DNA of 64,000 nt from Protoeuglena noctilucae (lineage: Eukaryota; Chlorophyta; Pedinophyceae; Marsupiomonadales; Marsupiomonadaceae), in assembly GCA_958009085.1 (NCBI GenBank), contig OY253672.1, positions 1,488,001 to 1,552,000 on the forward strand. Reading direction: 5' to 3'. Positions 33,701-43,473 of this stretch are shown here, piece after piece; the stretch's first letter is position 1, and the number at the start of each line of letters is the position of its first letter. The translations under genes were made by a program, and so were the position numbers. The notes below the pieces were generated by a model. It did not search any database, had not been told where the DNA came from, and saw only the letters and a program-made list of their open reading frames with translations.

Positions 33701-35875
33701 CCTGCGCTGTTGTCCACCTTGCAATGCGCTCTTGTGCCGCATGCCGGCGTTTTTCCTCCAACCCCACCCCCGCCACACACAATGCCACCCACCCCACCCC
33801 TCACTCCCCCCCCCCCCCCAGACCTCCCACCTCGCCCCCCTCATAACAACCAATCCCCCCCCCCCCCCCCCAGACCTTCCACTTCGCGGGCGTGGCCGCC
33901 ATGAACGTCACGCTTGGCGTCCCCCGCATCAAGGAGATCATCAACGCGGCACGCAACATCTCCACGCATATTATGCGCGTCGAGCTGACCAACCCCAGGG
34001 ACGCCGAAGCTGCCAGGGAGGTTAAAGCGAGGCTGGAGGCGACGACGCTGGGCAGCGTGTGCGAATATATCAAGACAGTGGTTACTCCCTTCGATTGCTA
34101 CATCGTGGTGAAGCTCGACACGGCACGGCTGGCCAGGATCAACGTGGCGCTGCACGCGTCGCAGGTCGCGAGGGCGGGTGAGGGGTGGAGGGGGGAGGGT
34201 GTGCGGGTGGGGTGTTGGGAGTGGGGTGGGGTGGAGGTGGGGTGCGGGTGGGGGGGTTGGGTGCGGGTGCGGGTGGGATGGAGTGGGGTGTTGGGAGGGA
34301 AAGGGGTGGACTGCGGCATGTTGGGTGTTGGGTGGGGTGGGTCGGGTGCTGTGTGAAGCGTGTCGCAATGCTGTGTACCCAATGGCCGCTCTCACATACC
34401 AACCCAGTACCACCCTCACCCCTCTCGCAGTGCAATGTTCACTGTATTGGCTACCCATACAGCACCATCACCCCTCACACATTGCTATGCACCCACCTGT
34501 TTAACTCTCACATACCACCCCATACCCCCCCACATTCCCCACCTATTGCAGTGCTGGGCGCCAAGCTCAAGCTCAAGCCCCCCATGATCCGCGTGGAGAA
34601 CGCTGCCAAGCTCCTCATATTCCCCGACGACCTAACTAAAGACAAGGACCGGGAATACGAAGGGAAGTCGCTGTTGGGGCATATGGAGGAGCTGCGGAAG
34701 GGGCTGCCGGGGGTGGTCGTGTCCGGGGTGGCGACGGTGACGAGGGCGATTATCAGCCAGGAGCAGGGGCTGTTCAAGGTGTTTGCGGAGGTGAGGGTGT
34801 GTATGTGGACCCTATCTTATCCAAGTATTTCATGTTGTTATGTCTTATCTCGATACCTTATACCCACCCCACCCCGTTCTCTCCCCCAGGGCACGGACCT
34901 GCCTATCTGATATTATTATTACATATCGTTGTGTTGCATCTCAATACCTTATACCCACCCCACCCCGTCTGTTCAGGGCACGGACTTGCAGGCGGTGATG
35001 TCGACCCCCGGCGTGCAGCACAACAAGACGACCACCAACCACGTGATGGAGGTGCTGGGGACGCTGGGGATTGAAGCGGCGAGGGAGACAATCATCAAAG
35101 AGATACAGTACACGATGGGTGAGTGACGAGGGGGGTGGTGAGGTGCAGTGACATGGGGTGACTAATGAGAGAGATACAGTACACGATGGGTTTGGGGCAT
35201 TTATGGGGGGGATTGGTGAGGTACAGCGAGTGACACGATCAGCAAGCGCCACTAACACACCCCCCTTCCCTGCTCCCCTCCCTCCCAGGCTCCCACGGCA
35301 TGGTCATTGACTACCGCCACATGATGCTGCTGGCCGACTGCATGACGTCTCGGGGCGAGGTGCTGGGCATCACGCGGTTCGGCATCGCCAAGATGAAAGA
35401 TTCCGTGCTCATGCTGGCGTCTTTCGAAAAGACCACCGATCACCTGTTCGAAGCCGCTGTCAGGCGCACGACTGACACGATCAATGGAGTGTCAGAAAGC
35501 ATCATCATGGGCATACCCATACCGGTCGGGACCGGCCTGTTCCGTGTGCTGCACAATGACCCGATTGTCAGGGAGGAGGAGCGCGTGAGGGGGGTGGGGC
35601 CGGACGCGGTGAAGGGCGGCGGGCGCGAGGGAGCGGTGGCGGAGGAGCCGGCAGCAGGGAGGGGCGTGGGGGGTGGTGGGGTGGGTGGGAGCGGGGCGGG
35701 TGGGAGTGGTGTGAACACGACCGGGGCAGTGAAGGAAGAGCCGGAGGGTGCGCGTGGGGTGGTGCCGGCGCCCGTGCGGCCAGCCAAGGCGGGGCCGAAG
35801 TCAGCGAGGGATGGGGCGAGGCGGGGGTTCGAGGTCGGGTGGCCGGTGCGCCGGACGCCCCTGCTCGCCTACTGA
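27711..35875 (+). CDS. RPC1: DNA-directed RNA polymerase III largest subunit (RPC1/RPC160), interrupted by an assembly gap
   Basis: Catalytic subunit of RNA polymerase III (tRNA, 5S rRNA). Placed exons: 27711-27776, 28116-28535, 28731-28897, 29050-29110, 29303-29468, 29815-30045, 30447-30670, 30848-30957, 31180-31274, 31464-31539, 31868-32018, 32315-32468, gap, about 32695-33021, 33237-33353, 33874-34177, 34552-34790, 34977-35118, 35289-35875. Recognised: [20 protein letters not shown] (clamp zinc site), [24 protein letters not shown] (catalytic Asp triad), [71 protein letters not shown]. Pol III rather than I or II is shown by the [12 protein letters not shown] and [14 protein letters not shown] contexts. 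The intron at 28536 is GCGAGC-AG. A one-base frame clash falls in the C-run 32324-32332. A Gly/Glu/Pro-rich C-terminal tail of about 100 residues is unusual. Confidence 0.93.
29681..29835 (+). repeat. Three tandem copies of acceptor plus exon start (RPC1 intron 5)
   Basis: GCAGTCAAGATGATGCA occurs at 29682, 29742 and 29811, each preceded by a C/T-rich tract. Only the last copy joins in frame to the following exon ([13 protein letters not shown]). Confidence 0.9.
30032..30225 (+). repeat. Three copies of exon end plus donor (RPC1 intron 6)
   Basis: GGGGCAACCTGTCGGGTGAG at 30032 marks the true exon end and donor. Near copies follow at about 30136 and 30203, each with the same GT-rich intron start (GGTGGTGGTAGTGG and similar). 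Confidence 0.9.
31265..31365 (+). repeat. Duplicated exon end plus donor after NADFDG (RPC1)
   Basis: GACTTCGACGGTGAGAG at 31266 recurs about 70 bp downstream as GACTGCGACGGTGAGAG, followed in both cases by a similar TA-containing segment ending CTATA. The copied exon part encodes the catalytic-loop residues. Confidence 0.8.
31516..31659 (+). repeat. Duplicated exon end plus donor (RPC1 intron after MSLMGV)
   Basis: CATGTCGCTCATGGGGGTGC followed by TCAGGTGA lies at 31516-31543 and again at 31591-31618. A third, weaker copy CATGCCATGTCACTTAC begins at 31646. Confidence 0.9.
31727..31890 (+). repeat. Duplicated polypyrimidine tract, acceptor and exon start (RPC1)
   Basis: CCCAGCAACCTGATGGTCCC occurs near 31781 and near 31863, each after a similar run of CACCCCC and TCTCACCCTTATCTC text. 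The second copy is the one that continues into the coding exon. Confidence 0.88.
32009..32115 (+). repeat. Duplicated exon end plus donor (RPC1 intron before the gap)
   Basis: GGGCTGGAGAGGTGAGGGGG at 32009 recurs as AGGCTGGAGAGGTGAGGGGG at 32093, 84 bp later. Confidence 0.85.
32495..32694. other. Assembly gap, exactly 200 N
   Basis: A run of 200 unknown bases inside RPC1. The round length suggests a placeholder of unknown true size. Compared with the Pol III family, roughly 300-400 residues of RPC1 are missing between the two sides, so the real sequence here should exceed 1 kb. Confidence 0.97.
32999..33124 (+). repeat. Duplicated exon end plus donor (RPC1, after the gap)
   Basis: ATGACGGAGCGACAAGTCAC then GGTGAGG at 33001 is repeated as ATGACGGAGCGGCAGGTGAC then GGTGAGG at 33098. 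The differences are synonymous-looking, as if copied coding sequence had drifted. Confidence 0.88.
33808..33890 (+). repeat. Duplicated C-tract, acceptor and exon start (RPC1)
   Basis: A C-run plus CAGACCTCCCACCTCGC near 33820 is followed about 52 bp later by a longer C-run plus CAGACCTTCCACTTCGC, which is the real exon start (TFHFAG). Confidence 0.85.
34838..34997 (+). repeat. 90-bp tandem duplication covering acceptor and exon start (RPC1)
   Basis: ATCTCGATACCTTATACCCA...CAGGGCACGGACCTGC is repeated 90 bp later as ATCTCAATACCTTATACCCA...CAGGGCACGGACTTGC. Only the second copy continues into the exon at 34977. Confidence 0.92.
35098..35250 (+). repeat. 71-bp tandem duplication of exon end plus donor region (RPC1)
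   Basis: AGAGATACAGTACACGATGG then GTGAGT at the exon end (35118) recurs with the GT changed to GTTTGG around 35170-35191. Both copies continue into similar TGGTGAGGT(G/A)CAG text. Confidence 0.88.
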
Positions 35876-36202
35876 GAGTGGGGGCTTAGAGAGCGGCAAG
35901 CGCGGAGTTAACATGAGAGTGGCTGTGTATGCTGGGTGTCTGGATAAAGTGCAGTGGCGTGCATGAGGTAACGTTGGGTACGGCCGTAGCAGCGCTGCGC
36001 CATTTGCTGGGCCCAAGCAAGTGCGCCTTGAAGAGCACGTAACATCACAAGTCGCATCTGCTAGGTCACAGATATCATCGGCATCAACACTGACAGAGAT
36101 GCCAATTGTTCCACTTGCTCTCAACCAACGCGTTCAACCGCAGCGCAAATATAGCGACAAGACTGGCCCACCACGCAGCCCCATCCTCAAACCATCCCCA
36201 TT
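35876..36202. other. Tail-to-tail spacer between RPC1 and IFT70
   Basis: About 330 bases, less GC-rich than the flanking exons. It holds both 3' UTRs. No gene, repeat or clear polyadenylation signal was recognised. Confidence 0.45.
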
Positions 36203-39200
36203 TCAGTACGCCGCGGCGCTGAACGCGTCCTGCGTGAGCCGCAGCAGCGTCTGCCGCAGCAGCCGCGCCTCGGACGCGATCGTGCGCCTCTCCCCCGCCG
36301 ACCCGGCCCCATCGTATGTCGTGTACTTGGTCTTGCCCTCCTTCTCGATCTCTTCTAAAAATGCCATCATCTCCTGCACCGTGGCGTCCCGCACCACGAT
36401 CATGAGCTTGGCCATGTTGTCCAGCATCGCCACAAAGCATCGCTTGGCGTAAAGCCACGTGTCCGGTGACAGCCGCTTGGCGTATGGCTCCAGAGCTTTG
36501 ATGACCCTTAAGATGCCGAACTCGAAGTTCCCCTTGGCGCAGTAGAGCGTGCCGATGGTGAGATTCACGATGCAAAGGTGGTAGTAGGACTTTTCGCGGT
36601 CGTTGAAGCCGGCACGCTCCTCGTCGCGCTGGGAGCAGGGGTGGGGTGGGGTGGGGTGAGGGTGAGACATGCAACATGCAAATGCGGTCATCAGTTAGTA
36701 TTGCAACCATCACTCAGTGTTGCGGGGCCGTCGGTCAGTGCTGCGACCACTACTCAGTGCTGCAACCATCAATCAATTGCAACCATCCATCCGCGTCCTT
36801 CCTCACAGCAATCAAGTCAACCAGCCACCCATCCCCACCTCGATTCGCTTCATCAGCTCCTCGGCGTCGATGTTCTGGTTGGTCATGATGTAGGCCACGC
36901 AGAGGTTGGCCAGCACGATGGCGGGCACGCGGAGCACGTCGTCCAACTCCTTCCGCACCAGCGGCTGGTAGTAACTGCGGGGGGGGGGGGGGGGGGGCGG
37001 CGAGACAAGCAAGCGTGGCGTGGGGCAACATGGCGATTGCGGTGCGGTGGGCGCGCTCTCTGCTGTTTATGGTCAGCGTCGCTTGGTGCCGCTCCCCACC
37101 CCTTACGTCACCGCATGCCCACATCCCCGCACTCCAACCCCACGCATTCCACACCCTCATCACACAGCCACACCCTCATCACACACCCACGTCCCTCACC
37201 GAATGGCCTCCTCCCACTTCTCCTCCCGAAACAGCACGTGCGCCACGTTGAGCTGCCAGACGTCCTGGTCGGAGCAGAACTCGGCGCTCTGCTTGAAGAT
37301 CTTCTCCACCATGGGCCAGTTCTCGGCGTGCCAGTGGATCTCGCCCATGCCCATCAATACGGGGAGGTACATCTCCAGCACCTCGTCGTACTCCTGGGAT
37401 GGGGGCAAAAGGAATGAGAGGCATTATACATAGTCCTGCTATCATACATCTCCAGCACCTCGTCGTACTCCTGGGAAGGTGTACAGCGACAGATTGATTG
37501 TAAATGAGTGCTTGCTCCAGCCGACCAGCGCCGCCGTGTGTGAATGCCTAGTGGTATGCTTAGTACCGTGCTTACGAATCCAAGTAAGGCAGGGCTCTGC
37601 ATGGGCCCCGGGCAGTGCAGCCAGGAGCAGAGGTGAGCAGCAGACGTATCGGGGAGTTGCCGAGAGTGCGAGTGGTGTCTGCGCATGGCCAGCCTCGTGG
37701 CGTCCCTCGCCTGAACGGCCTTCTTGACGGCGAGGTTGTCGTTGGAGTTGCGGCTGTCCTGGATGCGCTTGGTGATCTGGCGCAGGCGCTTTACGTACTC
37801 GTCCGCCATCGCGTCCCACATCGTGTGCGCCGTCTCGGCTGCAGGGGGGAGAAGGATCAGTGGGGAACGTGCTATGACATCCAAAGAGAGACAGGACCAG
37901 TACCTGGCTAGTCTCAGCCAGATGACGCGCTCTGACGACCGAAACACAACCCCGCCCCCTGTGCTGGCTGCCAGCTCGGTTCCCAGCGCGCACCAAGTAC
38001 CACCAAGCACCACCAAGTGAGTTACCCCCACCGCTTGTCAAGGGCCCTATCTCCTGTTCCCAACACAACACAACACAACCCGCCGTGCCAGACGCCATTG
38101 CCACCACTCACGCGACTCCTGCCGCGCGATGAGCGCCTGCAGGAACTGCCGGACGTCCGCCCTCAGCGCCGACTGCGCCATGTCGGGGTTCTCGGCCATC
38201 ATGTCAGCGACTAGGTTATACCGGGCCACCGCGGGCCTGCAGCATAGGAGCAAGAGGTTCTGGAAGGCCTCGGGGGGATAGGGCGGGTTCTGTAAGAGAT
38301 GATTGAGCTTCCGGAAGGACTGGGAGGTGTCCTCGTCGAATTGCACCAGGGCCGAGTTGTGCAGCGTGATCGCGTCCACCTCCTCCTCCTGGCGGGGGGG
38401 AAGGTCCTTGAGCACCTGCGGGGTTTGTAATGAGAGGGAAGAGAGGTGAGGGGGGTGAGCAGCTTTGGTATGAGCATGCTGTGCAACTGGGGGCATCTAA
38501 GCGTTCGCAGCATTAATGCAACTGTGAAGTAAGGCTTGTGCGCTGGCCCTCGACGCATCGATATATGATCTGACATCAACAACGACCCACCTCCCGGGCC
38601 TGCTCGACGTTCTTCATATTGAACTCGATGGCGGCCTTCAGGTTGAGCGCCTCCACGATGGCCGTCTCCCGCAATACGAGAGAGTTGCCCACGCTGCGCA
38701 TCTCTGCGGGGTGGGGGGGAGGAGAGGTGTGCTGGTGAGCATGGAGGGGTCGGTGGGTAAATATGGGGCACGCAGCAAGGGGGCCAGAAGGAGCTAGAAG
38801 GAGGCGAGGCGATGGCGAGCGCGTGCAACATGCAGACACGCATCCTCGTCCCCTCCCAAACCACCACCCCCACCACCCCCTCCCACCACTCGCCCGACTC
38901 CTCCAAATAAGACCCCACGCCGAGCTCCGGGTGCTCGCGGATCCCCCTCTCGATGATGGAGGCCACGAGCTTGAGCGCGTCGCCGTACCGCTTGGTGCGG
39001 TAGCAGCACAGCGCGGCGTTGTAGACCTGCTGCGCGTCGAACGAGGGCGACGCCGTCTCGAACCGCTTCTGCGCCTCCTCGTACTTTTCCTCCCGGAACA
39101 ACAGGCAACCCTCCATGACCTGCAGGGGGCGGACGGAGCGACACGCTCGTGGTTCATCATAGTCCATCCCTCCATGTCATGCGTGTCATGGTCCTGCTAC

Positions 39201-39959
39201 GGGGCACGGACAGGCGATGGACCGGTCGTGGTGTTACCGTCTGTAACCTCGATGACTAGAGATCCGCAAACACCGTCTCCTGTCTACTCGATAGCAACAA
39301 GCATTCACTCGATAGCAATAAGCATTATCGCTGTTACTCGCCTTGGCATCCGAGTCCTCCGGGTCCATCAGCTCCAACGCCGACTTGACGGCCTTGACGT
39401 CGTCGTCCTGGAGAGCCATGTTGGCCAGGAGCATGCTCTTCTGGCGGTCCATGCCCTTCACGCCCCGGAGCACCTCCCTCGCCTTGCCTGCGCCGGGGGC
39501 ACACGATGGCTGCGTTGCATGCCGTGTCTGCCAGGTGCAATCGCACCCAGTGAGGTGCAGCACCCGCGCAAAGGGACACGTGGTGACGCGGGAGGACTGT
39601 GACATCCGCAAAGCGAGGAAGGGCGAGTGGAGCGGGCCCGGGTGCAGCAGGTCCGGTGCGAGAAGGGCGGACTCGCCTGTCTCGCCCGAGCGGAAGAGGC
39701 ACATGGCGTGATAGAAGCGATAGTTGGCCTTGTCGGGGAGGAGCTCGGTCAGCTGCTGGTAGAGGGGCGCTGCGGATTCATACTGCTCCGTGTGGTAGTA
39801 GCAGTACGCCAGGAGCGAGAGCGCGGCGCGGCTGGTGGGCGAGAGCTGGAGCTGGAACGAGAGGAGGGCGATGGCGTCCTGCCACTGCTCCTGCTGCACC
39901 CATCGGTACACCGTGGAGGTGTACTTCCCCTCAGGTATCTGCTGCTGCTGCTGCTGCAT
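36203..39959 (-). CDS. IFT70: Intraflagellar transport protein 70 (TTC30/FAP259)
   Basis: Tetratricopeptide-repeat subunit of IFT complex B, needed to build cilia. Nine exons: 39677-39959, 39342-39487, 38894-39119, 38591-38703, 38112-38415, 37711-37838, 37200-37393, 36839-36974, 36203-36628, giving 651 residues, the family's normal length. Start MQQQQQQIPEGKYTSTVYRW, then TPR text RAALSLLAYCYYHTEQYESA, ERGIREHPELGVG, RSVGNSLVLRETAIVEALNL, DEVLEMYLPVLMGMGEI, FCSDQDVWQLNVAHVLFREE, VPAIVLANLCVAYIMTNQN, HLCIVNLTIGTLYCAKGNF, DTWLYAKRCFVAMLDNMAKL. Alignment from memory with TTC30 is nearly gap-free across joints. Four of eight introns begin with GC (39676, 39341, 38893, 37710). The acceptor of exon 7 is duplicated. 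It shares a 670-base head-to-head region with the phosphatase gene. Confidence 0.96.
36979..36996. repeat. G homopolymer (C-run on the coding strand) before an IFT70 acceptor
   Basis: A run of about 18 G. On the minus strand it is the polypyrimidine tract directly upstream of the exon starting at 36974, made almost purely of C. Confidence 0.85.
37369..37476 (-). repeat. Duplicated acceptor plus exon start (IFT70 exon 7)
   Basis: A 31-bp identical segment lies at 37369-37399 and 37446-37476. On the minus strand it reads TCCCAGGAGTACGACGAGGT and onward. The copy nearer the exon (CAG ending at 37394) gives the conserved DEVLEMYLPVLM; the outer copy runs into non-conserved text. Confidence 0.93.
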
Positions 39960-40630
39960 CGCGCCGGCGGCCGGGCGGGGCCCAGGCCCTGCGGGAGCGA
40001 CGCGATGCGTTCGATTGAGTGAGCGCCGGCATCCCTCACCGCAACACCCCGGCTTCACGCCCAGAGTACTGCCGCATGTCGCTGACGTCTTGCGGCAAGC
40101 AGGATGCGGCGCGTCCAGGCCTCCGAGCGGCGGAAAAGCATAGCGCCATGTGCACCATGTGCACATCCGCTAACCTGTCTAGCCGTGCTTGAATTCCCCC
40201 GCTCTTCGCTCTTCTGGGACAGGTGTGATATATGTTGAGCCCCAGGGAAGGCTAGGAGGGCCGCAACGACCTCTGGACCGGTCGACGCAAAAGTCCCTCA
40301 GAGATGCACGCCTTCGGTCGCGGTGGTCATCCAGCGATCCGTACATCTCGCAGCGCAAGGGACTGGCGCGAGCCGTGAGGATTTCGGGACCCCGCGGCGT
40401 CTGACACCGGCAGCCGCTCGAAACCGGCCGTCGGGAAAGGGTGGCCGCTCCGCGCGCGCGTCAATTTGCGGCTCGTGAGGCAAGCAAATCCCCTGGGCTT
40501 CCTTCCGGCCCCTCCCCGTCTACCGCTTTTTTAACGCCGGGGTCGACCGCGGTGGCTCAATGCGCGCGTAGCCAATCGGAATTGCCGTATCTTCCGTTAA
40601 GGAGCGCGCGGCGCCGCGCAGGCTTCGCCA
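39960..40630. promoter_or_regulatory. Divergent promoter region, IFT70 / MKP1-like
   Basis: About 670 bases between the two start codons. No open frame with family resemblance, no TATA box and no repeat were recognised. Confidence 0.45.
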
Positions 40631-43295
40631 ATGGAGTTCCCATGGTTCCGCCAGCAGTTCGTCGACCCCCGCAGCTGGGCCGAAGCTGAGACGCTGCCCT
40701 CCTCCTCCGGCAGCACCACGGTAGCGAACGTGTCGCTCAAAGGGGATGCCCAGGCCCCCCGGAACGGTGAGCGGCCCCGCGGCTCAGCGGCAGTTCCGGC
40801 TTGCCGCGCTCAGGTGGCCCTCTCGACCCCCTCCGGAGCTGCGTAACGACTCTTGAGGGGCGGGCAGCGCCTCCGCGGTACCCAGAGCGCGCCCCGGGCG
40901 AGGCACTGGGATGCCTTGACGTGATCCCTGACCGCCCCGTCCGCGGGGTGTTTGCGCATCCGACCGTCTCCCGTTTCACTATCGTAATAGCATTGGCGCT
41001 TTCCATTGCGCGCATCGTGAGTTGTGCCCCGCCTAGCTCGGGGCGAGGTGCGGCGAGAGGCATGCCAGGCGGAGGCCGTGCGGCGCGCGGGACCGTCGTG
41101 GGCCGCGCGGAGAGCCTCGCCTCGGAGCATGGGGATTTGTAGAGCCGTTGGGGAGCGCGGGATCGCGGCGAAGGTTCCCGGGAGTTGTTCGCGCCTAGCT
41201 CGAGGACCTCGCGCTAACGGCCCATTTTCCCGCCCTGACCTCGATCCGCAGGCGGAGCGCGGATACTCAGGATGTCGCTGGGCAAGCTTGACCTCACCAA
41301 TATAGGGCAGCAGAGAGCGGAGAACCCGGACCACGGCCCCTCGACCGAAATGGGCAACAGGTGCGGCGCGGCTGCGGCAGGCCGGCCCCGGGCGCGCGCC
41401 GCCCGCGGCCTCTCGCCATCGCGGTCGTCCTTCCTCGTCCGCAGGCGGCAGAAGCTGCTGGAGTTCGAGTCGCAGTGCAACAAGGTGGACGAGGGCCTGT
41501 ACGTGTCTTCCGAGCTGGTGGCCAAGAACCGGGAGCTCCTGCGCCTTGCCGGCATCACGCACGTCGTCAACACGATCGGTTTCATCTGTCCCAACATGTT
41601 CCCGGACGAGCTCAGCTACCTCCTCATCAACATCCTCGACTCCCCGCAAGAGGACATCCTGGTGCGTGCGTGGAACATGGCGCCCATGCTCGCTCACACC
41701 CTGACAAATCCGCTGGCCGCACCCGGTTCATGCTCCCGCGCCCTGACAGATCACCTGGCCGCATTTGCTCCCTGCGCACGCGTCCCGGCGTGGCATAACC
41801 AACCCCCATCCCGCGCCCTTCACCCCGCAGCCCGTCCTCTACGACGTGTTTGACTTCATCGAGTCGGCCATCTCCGCGGGCGGCAACGTGCTCGTGCACT
41901 GCTCCCAGGGGGTGTCCCGGTCGACCGCCCTGGCCATCGCGTACATGATGTGGAAGCACGGCCACTCCTACGAGGACACCTTCAACGTCGTCAAGCAGGC
42001 GCGCGGCGTCGCCAACCCCAACATCGGCTTCACCTGCCAGCTCCTGCACTGGCACAAGCGGCGCATGCAGGCCCTGGCGCCCCTCCACGGCCCGCGCCCC
42101 GTGTCCCCGGCGACCCAGCAGCCCCTGCCCCGCGCGCGACTCTACCGCATCGCCGCCTTCTCCGTCCACAACCCCACCTACCTCGTCGCCAAGCCGGGGC
42201 CCACGTCGCCGGGGGTCTCCGCCCTCGACACCCGGGGCATCTTTGTCGTCCACACCGCCGCCAAGGTCTACATCTGGGTCGGACGACGCGCGCGCCAGGA
42301 CTACCTGGGGCCCGCGCTCCGGGCCGCCACGCAGCTCGCCAAGTATGAGGCGAGTCGCCATGCGCAGGGTGGCAGAGGGGCCGATCTCTCATTGTCGTCT
42401 CGTCTCTCATTGCCGGGTGCAGCGAGAGACCGGGCGCGGTGCGCCTCTCAATCTCTTTGACTCGGTCCTGTGATGTGATCCGCACGCAGGGCGCCTCGAC
42501 GGCCCGGGAGATGGTGGAGGAGGGCGCGGAGACGCCGGCGTTCCTACTCGCGCTGCAGCACCCGGGGCCGCTGCCGGCCGGGTGGACCGCCGAGCCCGTG
42601 GAGGCGTACACGCCCGACTACGACATGTACGCGGACGCGCGGCCCGAGGCGGGCGCGTCGCCCCGGTCGATCGGCCGCAGCGAGTCGGACAACACGGCCG
42701 GGCGGCCGCCCGCCGTGAGGACGGTCCCCCGCATGGCGGTGCCCATCGTGGGGATCGCCGTCGACCCCCTGGTGGAGTGCCGCAGGGTCTTCCTGAAGGG
42801 CCAGGCCGAGGTGCGTCTGCGATGCTGCCTACGGGCGTCGCCTGGTCAGTGTTCCCCATACATGAGCCTGCCTGCCTGGCGTCGGCCACTGACGCAATGC
42901 GCACATACCGTCTTCTTCCCGCAGATGATGCACGCGCCTCCGATGTCGGAGAGGAGCAGGAAGTCGCACGTGAGCGAGTCCGGGGACGACATGCTGGCGG
43001 GGGACGGCTTAGACCGCGGGGAGTCGAAGCCCGGCGCGTGGAACGAGGGGCACCTGCAGACCCACACGCGCAAGCTCCAGCGATCCCTGTCGGACCACAC
43101 AGGTGGGTCGGAGTGACACACAAGGGCGCGTAACGCATGCGGCGAGCGTGCGTCATGCACGCAAATGGGCGTGGGGGGCACTGTTGACGCGCGTCGGGTG
43201 CCGTTGTTCGCGCAGACGCCTCGGCGCCGTGCACACCGGGGCGGTCGCGCAGCTCTCGCCTCGTGGCGGAAGATCCGGACGTGGCGATGGCGTGA
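40631..43295 (+). CDS. Dual-specificity (MAP kinase) phosphatase with gelsolin-like domain, plant MKP1 type
   Basis: Predicted to dephosphorylate Thr/Tyr of MAP kinases. Exons: 40631-40766, 41252-41360, 41445-41661, 41831-42349, 42490-42810, 42925-43101 and probably 43218-43295. The DSP domain begins SQCNKVDEGLYVSSEL and contains the P-loop VHCSQGVSRSTALAIAYMM with Asp in NILDSPQEDI. FNVVKQARGVANPNIGF follows. After about residue 240 a gelsolin-like repeat is visible (RLYRIAAFSVHNP, RGIFVVHTAAKVYIWVGRRA), as in plant MKP1. The C-terminus is Ser/Arg-rich and unconserved. The intron at 42350 is GCGAGT-AG. The last intron is optional: reading through the donor ends the protein at 43116 (GGSE) instead of 43295 (PDVAMA). 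Intron 3 holds a 45-bp tandem repeat at 41692-41766. Confidence 0.85.
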
Positions 43296-43473
43296 CGGCG
43301 TGCAAAATCGATGCCACCGCGCCTGCATGTGACCCCCAGGCATGTCTACTGCTCTACTGGGCCCTGCATCGGCCCCTCTCACCCTGCCATAACGCGGGGC
43401 TTTTCTTGGGGCATTGAACGAGTCAGTGCCGTATCGCAACCCGCAACACGAGACACGCTCTCCCAAGCTACAG

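Noticed and set aside
41692-41766. Tandem repeat in the MKP1-like intron considered as another exon-edge copy
   Set aside because: The repeated unit (CCCTGACA..CTGGCCGCA) does not include sequence from either flanking exon.
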